This document shows, piece after piece, positions 40,559 through 50,336 of a stretch of DNA of 64,000 nt. The notes beneath the pieces were generated by a model. It did not search any database. It saw only the letters and a list, made by a program, of their open reading frames with translations, and was not told where the DNA came from. A program made the translations under genes and the position numbers. Source of the DNA: Candidatus Sulfopaludibacter sp. SbA3. GTDB taxonomy: Bacteria > Acidobacteriota > Terriglobia > 20CM-2-55-15. The first letter of the stretch is position 1; every line of letters begins with the position of its first letter. The DNA is taken from positions 1 through 64,000 of the forward strand of contig CAMBFR010000008.1 of the NCBI GenBank assembly GCA_945865815.1. Direction: 5' to 3'.

Positions 40559-40765
40559 ATGCCACTGAGAAAGTTCCGCACCGCCGAAGAATTGAATCAA
40601 CCGATCTGGCGGCGCGCGGGCGGCTCTGCGCTCTCTCGCGCAATCGCCGCCGTGTGGAACTTTGGGTGCCGAACCCGTCCTCGAACGATTCCGCCCGGCG
40701 TCAGAAAATTTCGATCCATCACCGAGATGAAAGACCACCGGTCCGATGGCGGCAGAGGCGAATAG
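40559..40765 (+). CDS. small conserved-looking hypothetical protein
   Basis: MPLRKFRTAEELNQPIWRR...FGCRTRPRTIPPGVRKFRSITEM; resembles small proteins seen near TA genes (from memory). Confidence 0.45.
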   Translation: MPLRKFRTAEELNQPIWRRAGGSALSRAIAAVWNFGCRTRPRTIPPGVRKFRSITEMKDHRSDGGRGE

Positions 40766-40941
40766 CGAACGGCCACTGGCTCAGTTCAAGGAAGGCGGGT
40801 TAAGCGCAACATATTGGATCCACCTCGCTGGAACTCGAACGGGACGGGGATCACTTCCGCTGTTGCAAAAATGTCTCATACTCTTCCGCGTTCCGGCCCC
40901 ATGGGCAAATCACACCTCCGAGGTCAAAATCGGATGGCATC

Positions 40942-42465
40942 TCAGCACTTCATGATTCTTCGGATTTCGCTTTGGTCTTCCGCGGAGGGTAAAGACCAGT
41001 CCTTTGCGTAGTGAAAGATGCCGTGCACGGATTCCGACCCGAAACGATCGTCGATAATTTCGAGATGATCTCCCGTCACCAGCGCCGGATGGCAAACGCC
41101 GCAGGCGCGGCATAACTGCAGCAGTTCCTTGCGCAGCGTGGTCACGTAATTGGCGAAGCGGGCGGCCTTCAGCTCGGGATCAAGCCCGCGCATCAGCCAT
41201 TTGTTCTGGGTCGCCACGCCGGTGGGGCAGCGGCCTGTGTGGCATCGCTGGGCCTGGATGCATCCGATGGACATCATCGCTTCGCGTCCGACGTTGATCA
41301 TGTCGCAGCCGAGGGCGAAGGCGAAGAGCGCGTTTTCGGGAAAACCGAGCTTGCCCGATCCGATGAACATCACGTTGTGATGCATGCCGCTCCTCGCAAA
41401 CTCGCTGAAGACGCGGCCCATGCCCTGCTTGAATGGGAGAGCGACGTGATTGGAAAAAACCAGGGGCGCCGCGCCGGTGCCTCCTTCGCCGCCGTCGATC
41501 GTGATGAAGTCCACGCCGCGTCCCGTCGTATTCATCTGGTGCGCAAGCTCGCGCCAGAAAGCCTGCTCGCCGACGGCGGACTTGATGCCGACCGGCAGGC
41601 CCGTGGCATCGGCAAGGCGTTCGACAAAATCGAGCAGGCTGTCCACGTCGCTGAACGCCGAGTGGCTCGATGGGCTGATGCAGTCCTTGCCCATGGGAAC
41701 GCCGCGCATTTTTGCAATCTCCGGCGTGACCTTGGCCGCGGGAAGAACGCCACCGAGTCCGGGCTTCGCGCCCTGGCTTAACTTGATCTCGATCGCGCGG
41801 ACGGGGCTCCCAGCCACTGTTTCGAGAAAGCGGTCCATCGAAAAACTGCCGTCCGGATTCCGGCAACCAAAGTATCCGGTGCCGATCTGCCAGATGATTT
41901 CTCCACCGCTCCGGTGGTAGGACGAAACACCGCCTTCGCCCGTGTTCTGGAGGCAGCCCGCAATCTTCGCCCCGCGATTGATGGCCTCAATGGCGCGCGC
42001 GCTCAACGAGCCAAAGCTCATCGCCGACGAATTGACAACCGAAGCCGGACGGAAGGCCTTCGCCCGCCCGCGATAGCCGCCCAGGATCTTCGCCGCCGGA
42101 AGCGAGTAGTTCGGGTCGTAACCGGGCTCACCAGGATGGGGCGAGTTCAGCGGAAAGGTCGCGTGCTTGATCACCAGATAGTTGGGCGAGAGTTCGACTT
42201 CGTTGTCGGTTCCGAAGCCGAAGTAGTTGTTCTGCCGCTTCGATGAGGCGTAGATCCAGCTTCGCTGGTCCCGGCTGAAGGGGCGCTCTTCGTTGTTGTT
42301 CGTGACGATGTACTGGCGCAACTCCGGACCCACCGCCTCAAAGATGTAGCGGAAGTGGCCAATGATGGGGAAGTTTCGAAGGACCGCGTGCTTGCGCTGG
42401 ATGAGGTCGTAAATGACAACACACGCGATAAGGAACAGGCCAACAGCTATCCACATGGCCGTCAT
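40942..42465 (-). CDS. FMN-binding glutamate synthase family protein
   Basis: SFGSLSARAIEAINRGAKIAGC, TIDGGEGGTGAAPLVF, CIQAQRCHTGRCPTGVATQ. Confidence 0.9.
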   Translation of the reverse strand: MTAMWIAVGLFLIACVVIYDLIQRKHAVLRNFPIIGHFRYIFEAVGPELRQYIVTNNNEERPFSRDQRSWIYASSKRQNNYFGFGTDNEVELSPNYLVIKHATFPLNSPHPGEPGYDPNYSLPAAKILGGYRGRAKAFRPASVVNSSAMSFGSLSARAIEAINRGAKIAGCLQNTGEGGVSSYHRSGGEIIWQIGTGYFGCRNPDGSFSMDRFLETVAGSPVRAIEIKLSQGAKPGLGGVLPAAKVTPEIAKMRGVPMGKDCISPSSHSAFSDVDSLLDFVERLADATGLPVGIKSAVGEQAFWRELAHQMNTTGRGVDFITIDGGEGGTGAAPLVFSNHVALPFKQGMGRVFSEFARSGMHHNVMFIGSGKLGFPENALFAFALGCDMINVGREAMMSIGCIQAQRCHTGRCPTGVATQNKWLMRGLDPELKAARFANYVTTLRKELLQLCRACGVCHPALVTGDHLEIIDDRFGSESVHGIFHYAKDWSLPSAEDQSEIRRIMKC

Positions 42466-42529
42466 TGTAGGGTAAGCGCGGAACAGACGATAAAGAATGC
42501 TGACGGCGGTTCCGGATTCCGGCCCTCAT

Positions 42530-42566
42530 TGACTGCAGGGGCGGTCCATGGCCGCCCCTGCAGTCA
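42530..42566. repeat. 15-bp perfect hairpin at the end of the MBL pseudogene
   Basis: TGACTGCAGGGGCGG / CCGCCCCTGCAGTCA, 7-nt loop; no clear T-tract. Confidence 0.8.
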
Positions 42567-43645
42567 GAAGCATCCAACCACGCAGTTGCCGGTGCTATGG
42601 AACTCCATTGTCATGCCGCTCAAGGGTACGTAGACAGGTACGCTCCTCCGGCGAGACGCGCGCATGGGACCCTGTTCCAGGATTTCAATGAAACGGGCCG
42701 TGCGGGTGCCGGCGATTGCGCTTCCGTTTTGCGTAGCGGCCTCATTTGCGTGTGAGGGGATTACCGCAACCGCACCGATAAGGTCGGTGACGGCGTAGGC
42801 GGCCTCCTCCGGTCCGGTGGTGAAGTTGTCGCCAATGTTAATGACGACGAGTTTGGCCCCGTACAGCCCCCGGACAACGCTCCTCATCTCGTCTGCCAGT
42901 CCCGTGTCCCCCGAGAGGTAAACACTTAAACCATTCGTAAATGACACGACGAACCCATTTGCGGGACCGACGTAAGCCCCGAGACCGTTCTCCGCGAGGA
43001 TTGTCCGAAGGGAGGCGGAAAGGTAGGCGTTGGGGAGATCGTTCGGATGTTCCGCGTTTACCGTGGCGATCTGAACGCCCTGGTTCGCCGAAGTGTGGCG
43101 AACAGTCCGTTTGGAGCCAATACCCATGCCGGCGGTGCATGGCGCCGTCCGGGGAACGGTAAACTCGTTCGTCAATTCCGCTGTCGGACAGCCTGCGGTG
43201 TTTGCTCCGCGTACAACCGTCGTCATTCTTCCGAGAAATCCGGCCAGCCCTGGACCGGCAAGGATGGCGGAGTTTTTGGCCGCCGCTATTTCCGCTGTAT
43301 TTGTATTTGGCGCAGGGGCCGATGCCGATGTGCCGCAGCTGCCCGAGCCCGAGTTGGGATCCTGGTCAGCCGGTTGCTGCCCATATGGTCGCTGTGCGCG
43401 TGGGAAACCAAAATCACGTGCACCTCGCCAAGGCGGGAATCCGTTCCGCCGGCGACGGTGTTGCCGGGGTCATAAAGGATACGTACGCCGGTTGGGTCTT
43501 CAAACAGAAGCGCGCGATCCTGGCCGCAAAATTCTCCGGTGCGCGAGCCAAGGGGAGTGACCTTCACGTTCTGGGCCTCGGCCACAAGCGAGGTTGCGAA
43601 CAAGGAAATTGTGAAAAAGAATGGAACGAGAACATTCGCCTTCAT
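42564..43645 (-). pseudogene. secreted MBL-fold hydrolase with single frameshift near 43361-43370
   Basis: N-terminal ORF MKANVL...LVSHAHSDHMGSNRLT continues in another frame as DPNSGSGSCG...FLGRMTTVVRG...YLSGDTGLADEM...VIPSHANE. Confidence 0.8.
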
Positions 43646-43692
43646 GTTGTCTCCTTGGGGGTGAGGCGCAAATAGTACAATCCGCACGCCCT

Positions 43693-44844
43693 ATGAAGGT
43701 AATGTTTCTTATTCCTCACATCTCCGATGGCGGCGCGGAGAGGATTCTTTCGGAACTCTCGCAGAATCTCAGCGTGACCGAGCAGGTGCTGGTCGTCTTC
43801 GAGGAGAAGGCCGGATATCCATTTAAAGGCAGGTTGCTGTCACTGGATATGCCGATTGAGCGCGGGTCCGTCCTTAAGCGGGCGCGCGGCCTGATTCGAA
43901 GGGCGTGGAAGCTGCGGCGCATTCTTCGCGAGGAGCGGCCCGACACGGTCGTCAGCTTCATGGGAGAAGCGAACATCCTGAACAGTCTGCTGGCGCCGAA
44001 TCCCATTGTGACCGTCCACAATCACCTTTCGAGTCTCGCCGAACTGACGCGCGCCGGCGCCGCCGGCAAATTGGCGAAGATCCGGCTGTGGTTTGAAGAG
44101 CTCGCGGCTGAAGCCTTGATTCGATCCCTGTATCGGCGGGCGAGGGTCGTCGCGGTGTCCGAGATCATCAGGAAGGAAATGATCGAGCGTTTTCGTGTGC
44201 CCGAACGCCAGGTTGTTGTCATACCCAATGCGATCAACACCGGCGAGATCCGGGCGAAAGCGTCCGAGCCGGCGGCGTGCCCATGGAAACCGGGAATACC
44301 CGTCATTGTTACCGCAGGCCGGCTCACGCTGCAGAAAGGGCAGTGGCGCCTGATCCGCGCATTTGCGGAGGTGCGCAAAACCGTTCCGTGTCAGCTCGCG
44401 ATTCTGGGGACCGGAGAACTGGAAAGCGAGCTGAAATCTCTTGCGAGGAGCCTGGGCGTCGAGGCGGATGTGTACTTCCTGGGCTGGCAGGAGAATCCAT
44501 GGAAATTCATGGCCAGGGCCGACGTCTTTGTCCTGCCATCCATATCCGAAGGTTTTGGGCTTGTGATATTGGAGGCCATGGCATGTGGCGTTCCGGTAAT
44601 CGCAACAGATTGTCCGGGCGCCGCGCGTGAGATCCTGTTTCCGGAGTATGGCGTACTGGTACCACCTCTGGACCTTCTTACAAAGAACGTGGATCAGTTG
44701 TCAGGGGCCATCCTGCGAATGCTGCAGGATGGGGAGGCGCGGCAACGTTACGTCACGGCAGGTTTCGAGAGAGTGCGCCATTTCGAGTACCCGGCGTTCG
44801 TTGAGAAGTACCAGCGCTTGATCGAGAAGACTGCCGGGATGTAA
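43693..44844 (+). CDS. glycosyltransferase, GT4-like
   Basis: FLIPHISDGGAERILSELSQNL; VLPSISEGFGLVILEAMACGVPVIATDCPGAAREIL. Confidence 0.9.
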   Translation: MKVMFLIPHISDGGAERILSELSQNLSVTEQVLVVFEEKAGYPFKGRLLSLDMPIERGSVLKRARGLIRRAWKLRRILREERPDTVVSFMGEANILNSLLAPNPIVTVHNHLSSLAELTRAGAAGKLAKIRLWFEELAAEALIRSLYRRARVVAVSEIIRKEMIERFRVPERQVVVIPNAINTGEIRAKASEPAACPWKPGIPVIVTAGRLTLQKGQWRLIRAFAEVRKTVPCQLAILGTGELESELKSLARSLGVEADVYFLGWQENPWKFMARADVFVLPSISEGFGLVILEAMACGVPVIATDCPGAAREILFPEYGVLVPPLDLLTKNVDQLSGAILRMLQDGEARQRYVTAGFERVRHFEYPAFVEKYQRLIEKTAGM

Positions 44845-44863
44845 TCGGCTGGACAACTTGCCT

Positions 44864-44892
44864 TGTGGGCGCGGGGCGTCAGCCCCGTACAA
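44864..44892. repeat. REP-like hairpin (copy c1)
   Basis: TGTGGGCGCGGGGCGTCAGCCCCGTACA. Confidence 0.75.
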
Positions 44893-44916
44893 AGTCCAGA
44901 AAATGTCTGTTGATCC

Positions 44917-44944
44917 CGGCACGGGGCTGAAGCTCCGCGCCCGA
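44917..44944. repeat. REP-like hairpin (copy c2, inverted relative to c1)
   Basis: GGCACGGGGCTGAAGCTCCGCGCCCGA. Confidence 0.75.
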
Positions 44945-45093
44945 TCAGCTATCGGCTTCCAGCGAGCACCACATTCCTGACGAAAGATTCAGGCAATCTT
45001 CAGATGCGGATCTCGGACTGATCGGTTTATCCTTGTGAGCCCTTCAACGCGACCCTCACGCTCCGTTACCGGTTCCAGTAAGGCGAGGTTCCA

Positions 45094-46650
45094 ATGAATG
45101 TTCGAAAGCTGCTCGACTGGCGCAAACTGCTGATCTATTCCCATCGATGGATGGGAATCGCGTTTGGTCTGCTGTTCTTCTCCTGGTTCGTTTCCGGAAT
45201 CGCGTTCATGTACTGGGGAATGCCGGTGCTCAGCGCTGAAGAACGGCTGGCGCATCAGGATAACGTGGACCTGTCGACTGCAACACTCTCTCCCATTGAA
45301 GCGGCCGACAGAGCCAGCGTTCTGCCGGGCGGATTGCGCATCGAGATGCGCGGCAATCGTCCGGTCTATCGGATTTCCGGATTCCCGGTGTACGCCGACA
45401 CCGGCGAGCCGGTGCAAGCCGTAGCCGATGATCTGAAGGCGTTGGAGATCATTCGCCGCTGGGCTCCCGAACATGCTTCCACCGTACGGTACGACGCGTA
45501 TCTGGAAGATTCCGACCAGTGGACTCTACAGGGCGCACAGCGCAACCAAATGCCACTGCATCGCATTGCCCTCGACGATGAAGCGGACACGTACTACTAC
45601 GTGGCGGCCGATACCGGCGAAATTGCGATGAAAACGGACCGCGTGAGCCGCTTCAAGGGATTCTGGAGCGGAGTGCTGCACTGGGTTTATTTCGTTCCGC
45701 TTCGAAAGCAAGGCTACTGGTGGAATCAGTTCATCATCTGGGGCTCCTTTGTCGGTGCGATCATGTGTCTCACGGGACTGTTCGTGGGCATTTGGCGATT
45801 GTCCCCCAGCCGCCGGTTCCGGCAAAAAGGTGAGAATTCGTTTACGCCTTATGCGGGATTGATGCGCTGGCACCACTACACGGGCCTGGTGTTTGGACTT
45901 CTCAGTTTCACCTTTGTGATCAGCGGCGCATTTTCCGTCAATCCATTCGGCATGTTTTCGGGAACACCGATGACTCCCGGGCAGCGGGAAGTGGTCACCG
46001 GACCCCCGAAGGGGCTGGAACTTGTCACGCTTGAAGCATTGAGGTCGGGAGTTGCGGCAATCAACCAGTCCTTTCCTGTAAAAGAAATAAATCTGATGCA
46101 GTTCCGGGGAGAGCAGTACCTCACAGCCAATCGGCCGCTCTCGGTAACGGAGCATCGGATGGTCTGGTTGGAGCATCCCGAGAAGGGAACGTTCACGAAG
46201 TTCCATGAGGACATCATGATGGACATTGCAAACGAGGCGATGGCCGGCGTTCCCATGGAAGACGCCACCTGGCTGACGGAGTATGACAACTACTGGCGCA
46301 GCCGCGACGGCTCACGCGCGCTTCCCGTGCTTCGCGTTCGATATCTGGATCCCGGCCGCACCTGGTTGTATCTGGATCCAAACCGCGGAACCATGTCCAA
46401 GCAGGAGTGGATCACCCGCGTCGACCGCTGGGCATACGCCGCGCTGCACGAATTCGATTTCCCGTGGCTCTACAACCAGCGTCCGCTCTGGGACATTGTG
46501 CTGATTCTGGTGAGCATTGGCGGAGCGGCCCTCAGTTTCACGACGCTATGGCCGATGTGCAAGCGGCTCGCCCGCCATGGCCGCCGTTTCATCAATGTAT
46601 TCCGCCCATCGCGCGCTCCGCGCCGGGTGGGACGCGTGGAGGCCGACTGA
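45094..46650 (+). CDS. PepSY-associated TM helix membrane protein
   Basis: SHRWMGIAFGLLFFSWFVSGIAFMYWG, repeated PepSY-like domains, MRWHHYTGLVFGLLSFTFVISG. Confidence 0.8.
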   Translation: MNVRKLLDWRKLLIYSHRWMGIAFGLLFFSWFVSGIAFMYWGMPVLSAEERLAHQDNVDLSTATLSPIEAADRASVLPGGLRIEMRGNRPVYRISGFPVYADTGEPVQAVADDLKALEIIRRWAPEHASTVRYDAYLEDSDQWTLQGAQRNQMPLHRIALDDEADTYYYVAADTGEIAMKTDRVSRFKGFWSGVLHWVYFVPLRKQGYWWNQFIIWGSFVGAIMCLTGLFVGIWRLSPSRRFRQKGENSFTPYAGLMRWHHYTGLVFGLLSFTFVISGAFSVNPFGMFSGTPMTPGQREVVTGPPKGLELVTLEALRSGVAAINQSFPVKEINLMQFRGEQYLTANRPLSVTEHRMVWLEHPEKGTFTKFHEDIMMDIANEAMAGVPMEDATWLTEYDNYWRSRDGSRALPVLRVRYLDPGRTWLYLDPNRGTMSKQEWITRVDRWAYAALHEFDFPWLYNQRPLWDIVLILVSIGGAALSFTTLWPMCKRLARHGRRFINVFRPSRAPRRVGRVEAD

Positions 46651-46657
46651 CACTGTC

Positions 46658-46686
46658 TGTGGGCGCGGGGCTTCAGCCCCGTGCCA
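46658..46686. repeat. REP-like hairpin (copy d1)
   Basis: TGTGGGCGCGGGGCTTCAGCCCCGTGCC. Confidence 0.8.
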
Positions 46687-46732
46687 AACTCCAACAGGAA
46701 CTCTTCTTTTTGAACTTTGCACGGGGCTGAAG

Positions 46733-48250
46733 AGCCTGTCCGAGTAATGGAAGGGACCGGAGTTGGTCAAGAAGTGGGTAAAACGGAAGGCATGAGCAAA
46801 ACATTTCGAGAATGGAATGTCGAACAGCCGACGATGTTTCCAGCGGCTGTGCTGGATTGGGTGCCGACGGAGCACTTGGCCCATTTCATAAGAAATCTGG
46901 TTCTAGAGCAGCTGAATCTGTCGAAGATTGTGAGTGCCTACAGCGAGGATAGAGGGTATCCGCCCTATCATCCGGCGATGATGACGGCAGTAATACTGTA
47001 TGCGTATAGCCAAGGCATTTATGCCTCGCGACGGATCGCGAAAGCTTGTGAGCAGCGAGTGGATTTCATGGCGATCACGGGGATGCAACAGCCGGACTTT
47101 CGAACGATCAACGATTTTCGGAAGCGACATATCGGGGCATTGGGGGAGATGTTCGGGCAAGTATTGAAACTTTGCCAGAAGGCGGGAATGGTGAAGTTGG
47201 CGCACGTGGCATTGGATGGGACACGGATAGCGGGCAACGCATCGAAGGCACAGACGATGAAGTACGAGCGGATGAAAAAGAGCGAACAGGAACTGGCCGA
47301 AGAAGTGGCCGGATGGTTCCGAGAAGCCGAACGTCAGGATGCTGAAGAGGACGCCCAATACGGGGCAGACCGACGGGGCGATGAATTGCCGGACTGGGTT
47401 GCGGATAAGCAGAAGCGATTGGAAAAGATCCGTCAGGCGAAGGCGGAGTTGGAAGCCGAAGCCCAGGCCGAGGCGGAGCAGAAGAAGGCCGAGGACCAGA
47501 ACAAGCCCGCCCCGAACCGGGTGCGGAACCCGATTCCCGACGAGCCACCGGATGGGGCCAAGCGGAATCTCACCGACGGCGATAGCCGATTATTGAAAAC
47601 AGCGAATGGCTACGTTCAAGGCTACAACGCACAAGCGGCCGTGGACGGAGACAGTCAAGTCATCGTGGCGCAAATGGTGACCAACGAGCGCAATGATTTG
47701 AAACATTTAATTCCAGTCGTGGAGCAGATTGAGGCCAACACGGAAGATAGCGTCAGGGAAATTTCAGCCGACAGCGGCTATTACTCGGAACAGAATCTGG
47801 AACAACTGGAGCAGAGAGCGGTCCGGGTCTACATGGCAACCGGGGGCCGAAACAAGGACGGCTCCTGGCGCGGCACGGTGGGACCCTTAGGACAACAGAT
47901 GCGGTCGCGCATTACGAGAGGCCGAAAGCGATCCCGGTATCGGCTTCGAGCGCAGACGGTGGAGCCGGTTTTTGGAATCATCAAAAGCGCCCGGGGATTC
48001 CGGCAGTTTCTCCTGCGCGGCATGAATAAAGTTCGCGGGGAATGGAGCCTGCTGTGTACCGTCCATAATATTTTGAAGTTGGCCCACCAGATGGGATGAA
48101 ATCCGGACCTGACAAGGTCCCTTTGAACCTTGCCGAGGTGGTTTCATCCGCATTCGGTTCGGCAATCCGAGATTCTTAGGCGCAGGACCACGCGCTCCAC
48201 ACAGCGAGAGTGCAGCCGCCGCGGCGTGGGATCCATTACTCGGACAGGCT
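46733..48250 (+). mobile_element. IS1182-family insertion sequence, 1518 bp
   Basis: 19-bp terminal IRs AGCCTGTCCGAGTAATGGA / TCCATTACTCGGACAGGCT; 6-bp direct repeat CTGAAG at 46727-46732 and 48251-48256; transposase inside. Confidence 0.92.
46747..48099 (+). CDS. IS1182-family transposase
   Basis: REWNVEQPTMFPAAVLDWVPTEHLAHFI...YHPAMMTAVILYAYSQGIYASRRIAKAC...RTINDFRKRH...YRLRAQTVEPVFGIIKSARGFRQFLLRGMNKV. Confidence 0.92.
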   Translation: MEGTGVGQEVGKTEGMSKTFREWNVEQPTMFPAAVLDWVPTEHLAHFIRNLVLEQLNLSKIVSAYSEDRGYPPYHPAMMTAVILYAYSQGIYASRRIAKACEQRVDFMAITGMQQPDFRTINDFRKRHIGALGEMFGQVLKLCQKAGMVKLAHVALDGTRIAGNASKAQTMKYERMKKSEQELAEEVAGWFREAERQDAEEDAQYGADRRGDELPDWVADKQKRLEKIRQAKAELEAEAQAEAEQKKAEDQNKPAPNRVRNPIPDEPPDGAKRNLTDGDSRLLKTANGYVQGYNAQAAVDGDSQVIVAQMVTNERNDLKHLIPVVEQIEANTEDSVREISADSGYYSEQNLEQLEQRAVRVYMATGGRNKDGSWRGTVGPLGQQMRSRITRGRKRSRYRLRAQTVEPVFGIIKSARGFRQFLLRGMNKVRGEWSLLCTVHNILKLAHQMG

Positions 48251-48496
48251 CTGAAGCCCCGCGCCCACTGATAGAACTAATCCTCCGCATGCGGCTGCCG
48301 CTGCTTCAGTGTGTGGTAAGAAGCCGGCTTGATGGCTGGCATCGAATCAGAGACGCATGGTTACCCGATCGACGCCCACGAATTCCGGGGCCGGACGGAT
48401 CGAGGTCGTGTGGCGAGGATCCCGGACGGTTACAATCAGTCGACGCTCAACCTTTCGATTCGCCGAGACATAACCTTGCAAACGAACGGAGCGTGG

Positions 48497-48973
48497 TTAG
48501 GCCGTCGGCCTGTTCTTTTCGAGGATCTCAAGAACCTGCGCTTTCCACTTATGGAAGGGGTGGTCGGGATCGTCACTAGGCCACTTCGCTTCCTGCATAT
48601 CTTTCTGGCAACTTCCACATTTCTTCGACGACGTATCCCACGGCACTTTCCAATCGTAAACTCCGAAGAGTCCTTGCGGACTGCACGATGGGCACGTGAC
48701 CATGACCCAGCGATATGGTTTCTCTCCGCTCGTCTCGTATGCGTACCCGGTCAGCTCCTGAGCAAAACCACAGAACTTGCATACACGGTACTTACGGTTT
48801 ACGTCAGCGCGTGGCTCAAATCGAGGACTGTAAAAGCCGATAGTCTTGCAGTTGGGACACGGCAGAAGGCCACCGAACGCGAAGTAGCTGTTGCCAGTCC
48901 AGAATGCCGGCGCAGGATTTGCTTTGTCGAAATCCGTTTCCTGCTGCCACGTCTGCTCGGTGTATTCGCTCAT
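48497..48973 (-). CDS. zinc-ribbon-rich hypothetical protein
   Basis: CPNC, CKFC, CPSC, CGSC pairs. Confidence 0.65.
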   Translation of the reverse strand: MSEYTEQTWQQETDFDKANPAPAFWTGNSYFAFGGLLPCPNCKTIGFYSPRFEPRADVNRKYRVCKFCGFAQELTGYAYETSGEKPYRWVMVTCPSCSPQGLFGVYDWKVPWDTSSKKCGSCQKDMQEAKWPSDDPDHPFHKWKAQVLEILEKNRPTA

Positions 48974-48995
48974 CGATACGTCTCGCGGTATTGCG

Positions 48996-49811
48996 TCAGT
49001 CCTTATACTCCCTCAGGTATGGCCGAATCCGCATCGTAGGTTTATCGGGCGGCTCGATTCCTTCGGGCCGCTTGTAGAGGTGCTTCGCTTTTTCGAGTTC
49101 TTCGTGTAGGTCGATCAAGACGCTGAAGCGCAAAGCTCCCCAGATGGTGATCCAGTAGCGAACGACCTTCGGAGTTTCGGCGGCGAAGATCCGCTTAATT
49201 TGGCAGCCCGGACCGAAATCGATGCTCTTCACTCCAGTCACCATGGCTTCCGGGAAAACTACTTCTGCGTTCGCGATAAACGTGCAAACGGTGTACGGAG
49301 GTTCAACGAATCTATTGTTGATGCGGTACTCGCAGCCGCGGACGATCTTCTCCGCCATCAGTGACAATCCCGCGTAGGGAATCAGAATCGATCGCGGTGA
49401 TTCGACACCTTCAGGCGGCCCGAGGCCCGGTATCTTTCCGGGTTTGTCCTCAAGTTCTTCGGTCCGAACCAACTCCGAGCGGATCTTTTTGAGCGTCGCT
49501 TCGCGACGCCGTTTCTCTTCGTCCGAGAGTCCCTCTGCATCGAGCCCCATGGTCCGCAGCGCCTTCGCCGCGAGACCAGCCGCCGCGTCGGACTTCGAGT
49601 CTACGCAAAAGATCATCCTGAGAAAGAGGTCGTGTTCGAGCTGCCCGAATGCGCGATTGCATTTCGGACAGCTCGGCGCGGTCCACCGCTGGACAGTCTT
49701 AGGCGTCGTATCCGGATACCAGGACTTCGGGAACACATGATCCAGTTCTGGAGAGTCAGTCTCGCTCAGGCAATGGATGCATCGTGCGAGGGCAACGGCT
49801 GTTTGAGACAT
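48996..49811 (-). CDS. HNH endonuclease family protein
   Basis: CIHCLSETDSPELDHVFPKSWYPD...APSCPKCNRAFGQLE. Confidence 0.82.
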   Translation of the reverse strand: MSQTAVALARCIHCLSETDSPELDHVFPKSWYPDTTPKTVQRWTAPSCPKCNRAFGQLEHDLFLRMIFCVDSKSDAAAGLAAKALRTMGLDAEGLSDEEKRRREATLKKIRSELVRTEELEDKPGKIPGLGPPEGVESPRSILIPYAGLSLMAEKIVRGCEYRINNRFVEPPYTVCTFIANAEVVFPEAMVTGVKSIDFGPGCQIKRIFAAETPKVVRYWITIWGALRFSVLIDLHEELEKAKHLYKRPEGIEPPDKPTMRIRPYLREYKD

Positions 49812-50041
49812 ATCGGTTAATTTCCGGCATCTATTTTCCGACTCGCTCAGACAGGAAATCAACAGCGTTTCAAGGGGAGTAAATTTTCGTTTCTCAGGAC
49901 CACTTCTGTCCTTCAGCGTGCCTATAAAATAAATAGTTCTGAATCTCGGAATCGCGCAGAACTTGCAGTCGCGCCGCTCGACCGGCCTACCTCTGACAGG
50001 ATGTTCTCCAAGCACGCTCTGAAAAGATTAAGGAAATTTCC

Positions 50042-50158
50042 ATGGCTACGAAAGACGCGCGCAGCGCGAAAACAGGTCAGTACGTTAAACCGGGCTATGC
50101 CAAAACCCACAAAAGCACAACCGTGGTAGAAACAAGACCGGCACCCAAAAAGAAGTAG
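50042..50158 (+). CDS. 38-aa basic small protein (not in ORF track)
   Basis: MATKDARSAKTGQYVKPGYAKTHKSTTVVETRPAPKKK followed by terminator. Confidence 0.7.
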   Translation: MATKDARSAKTGQYVKPGYAKTHKSTTVVETRPAPKKK

Positions 50159-50191
50159 ATCGACCTCCCTCCTTAAACAGCCTTCTTCGCT

Positions 50192-50226
50192 AAAGCCCTC
50201 GCAGTTTGAGGGCTTTTCCCTTTTTT
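50192..50226 (+). terminator. intrinsic terminator after small ORF
   Basis: AAAGCCCTC GCAGTTT GAGGGCTTT then TCCCTTTTTT. Confidence 0.8.
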
Positions 50227-50336
50227 GTGATCTCCTCGCACGGGGACCCATGCTGTCCTAAAGGTGCCGGAGTATCAAAGTGGGTTGCCCTAACCCTTTT
50301 TGTTAATATCTTCCGGCCCAAGTTAGGAAGGTCACG

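Noticed and set aside
42530-42566. Hairpin as strong intrinsic terminator
   Set aside because: Good stem but no T-tract on the minus strand; kept only as a repeat.
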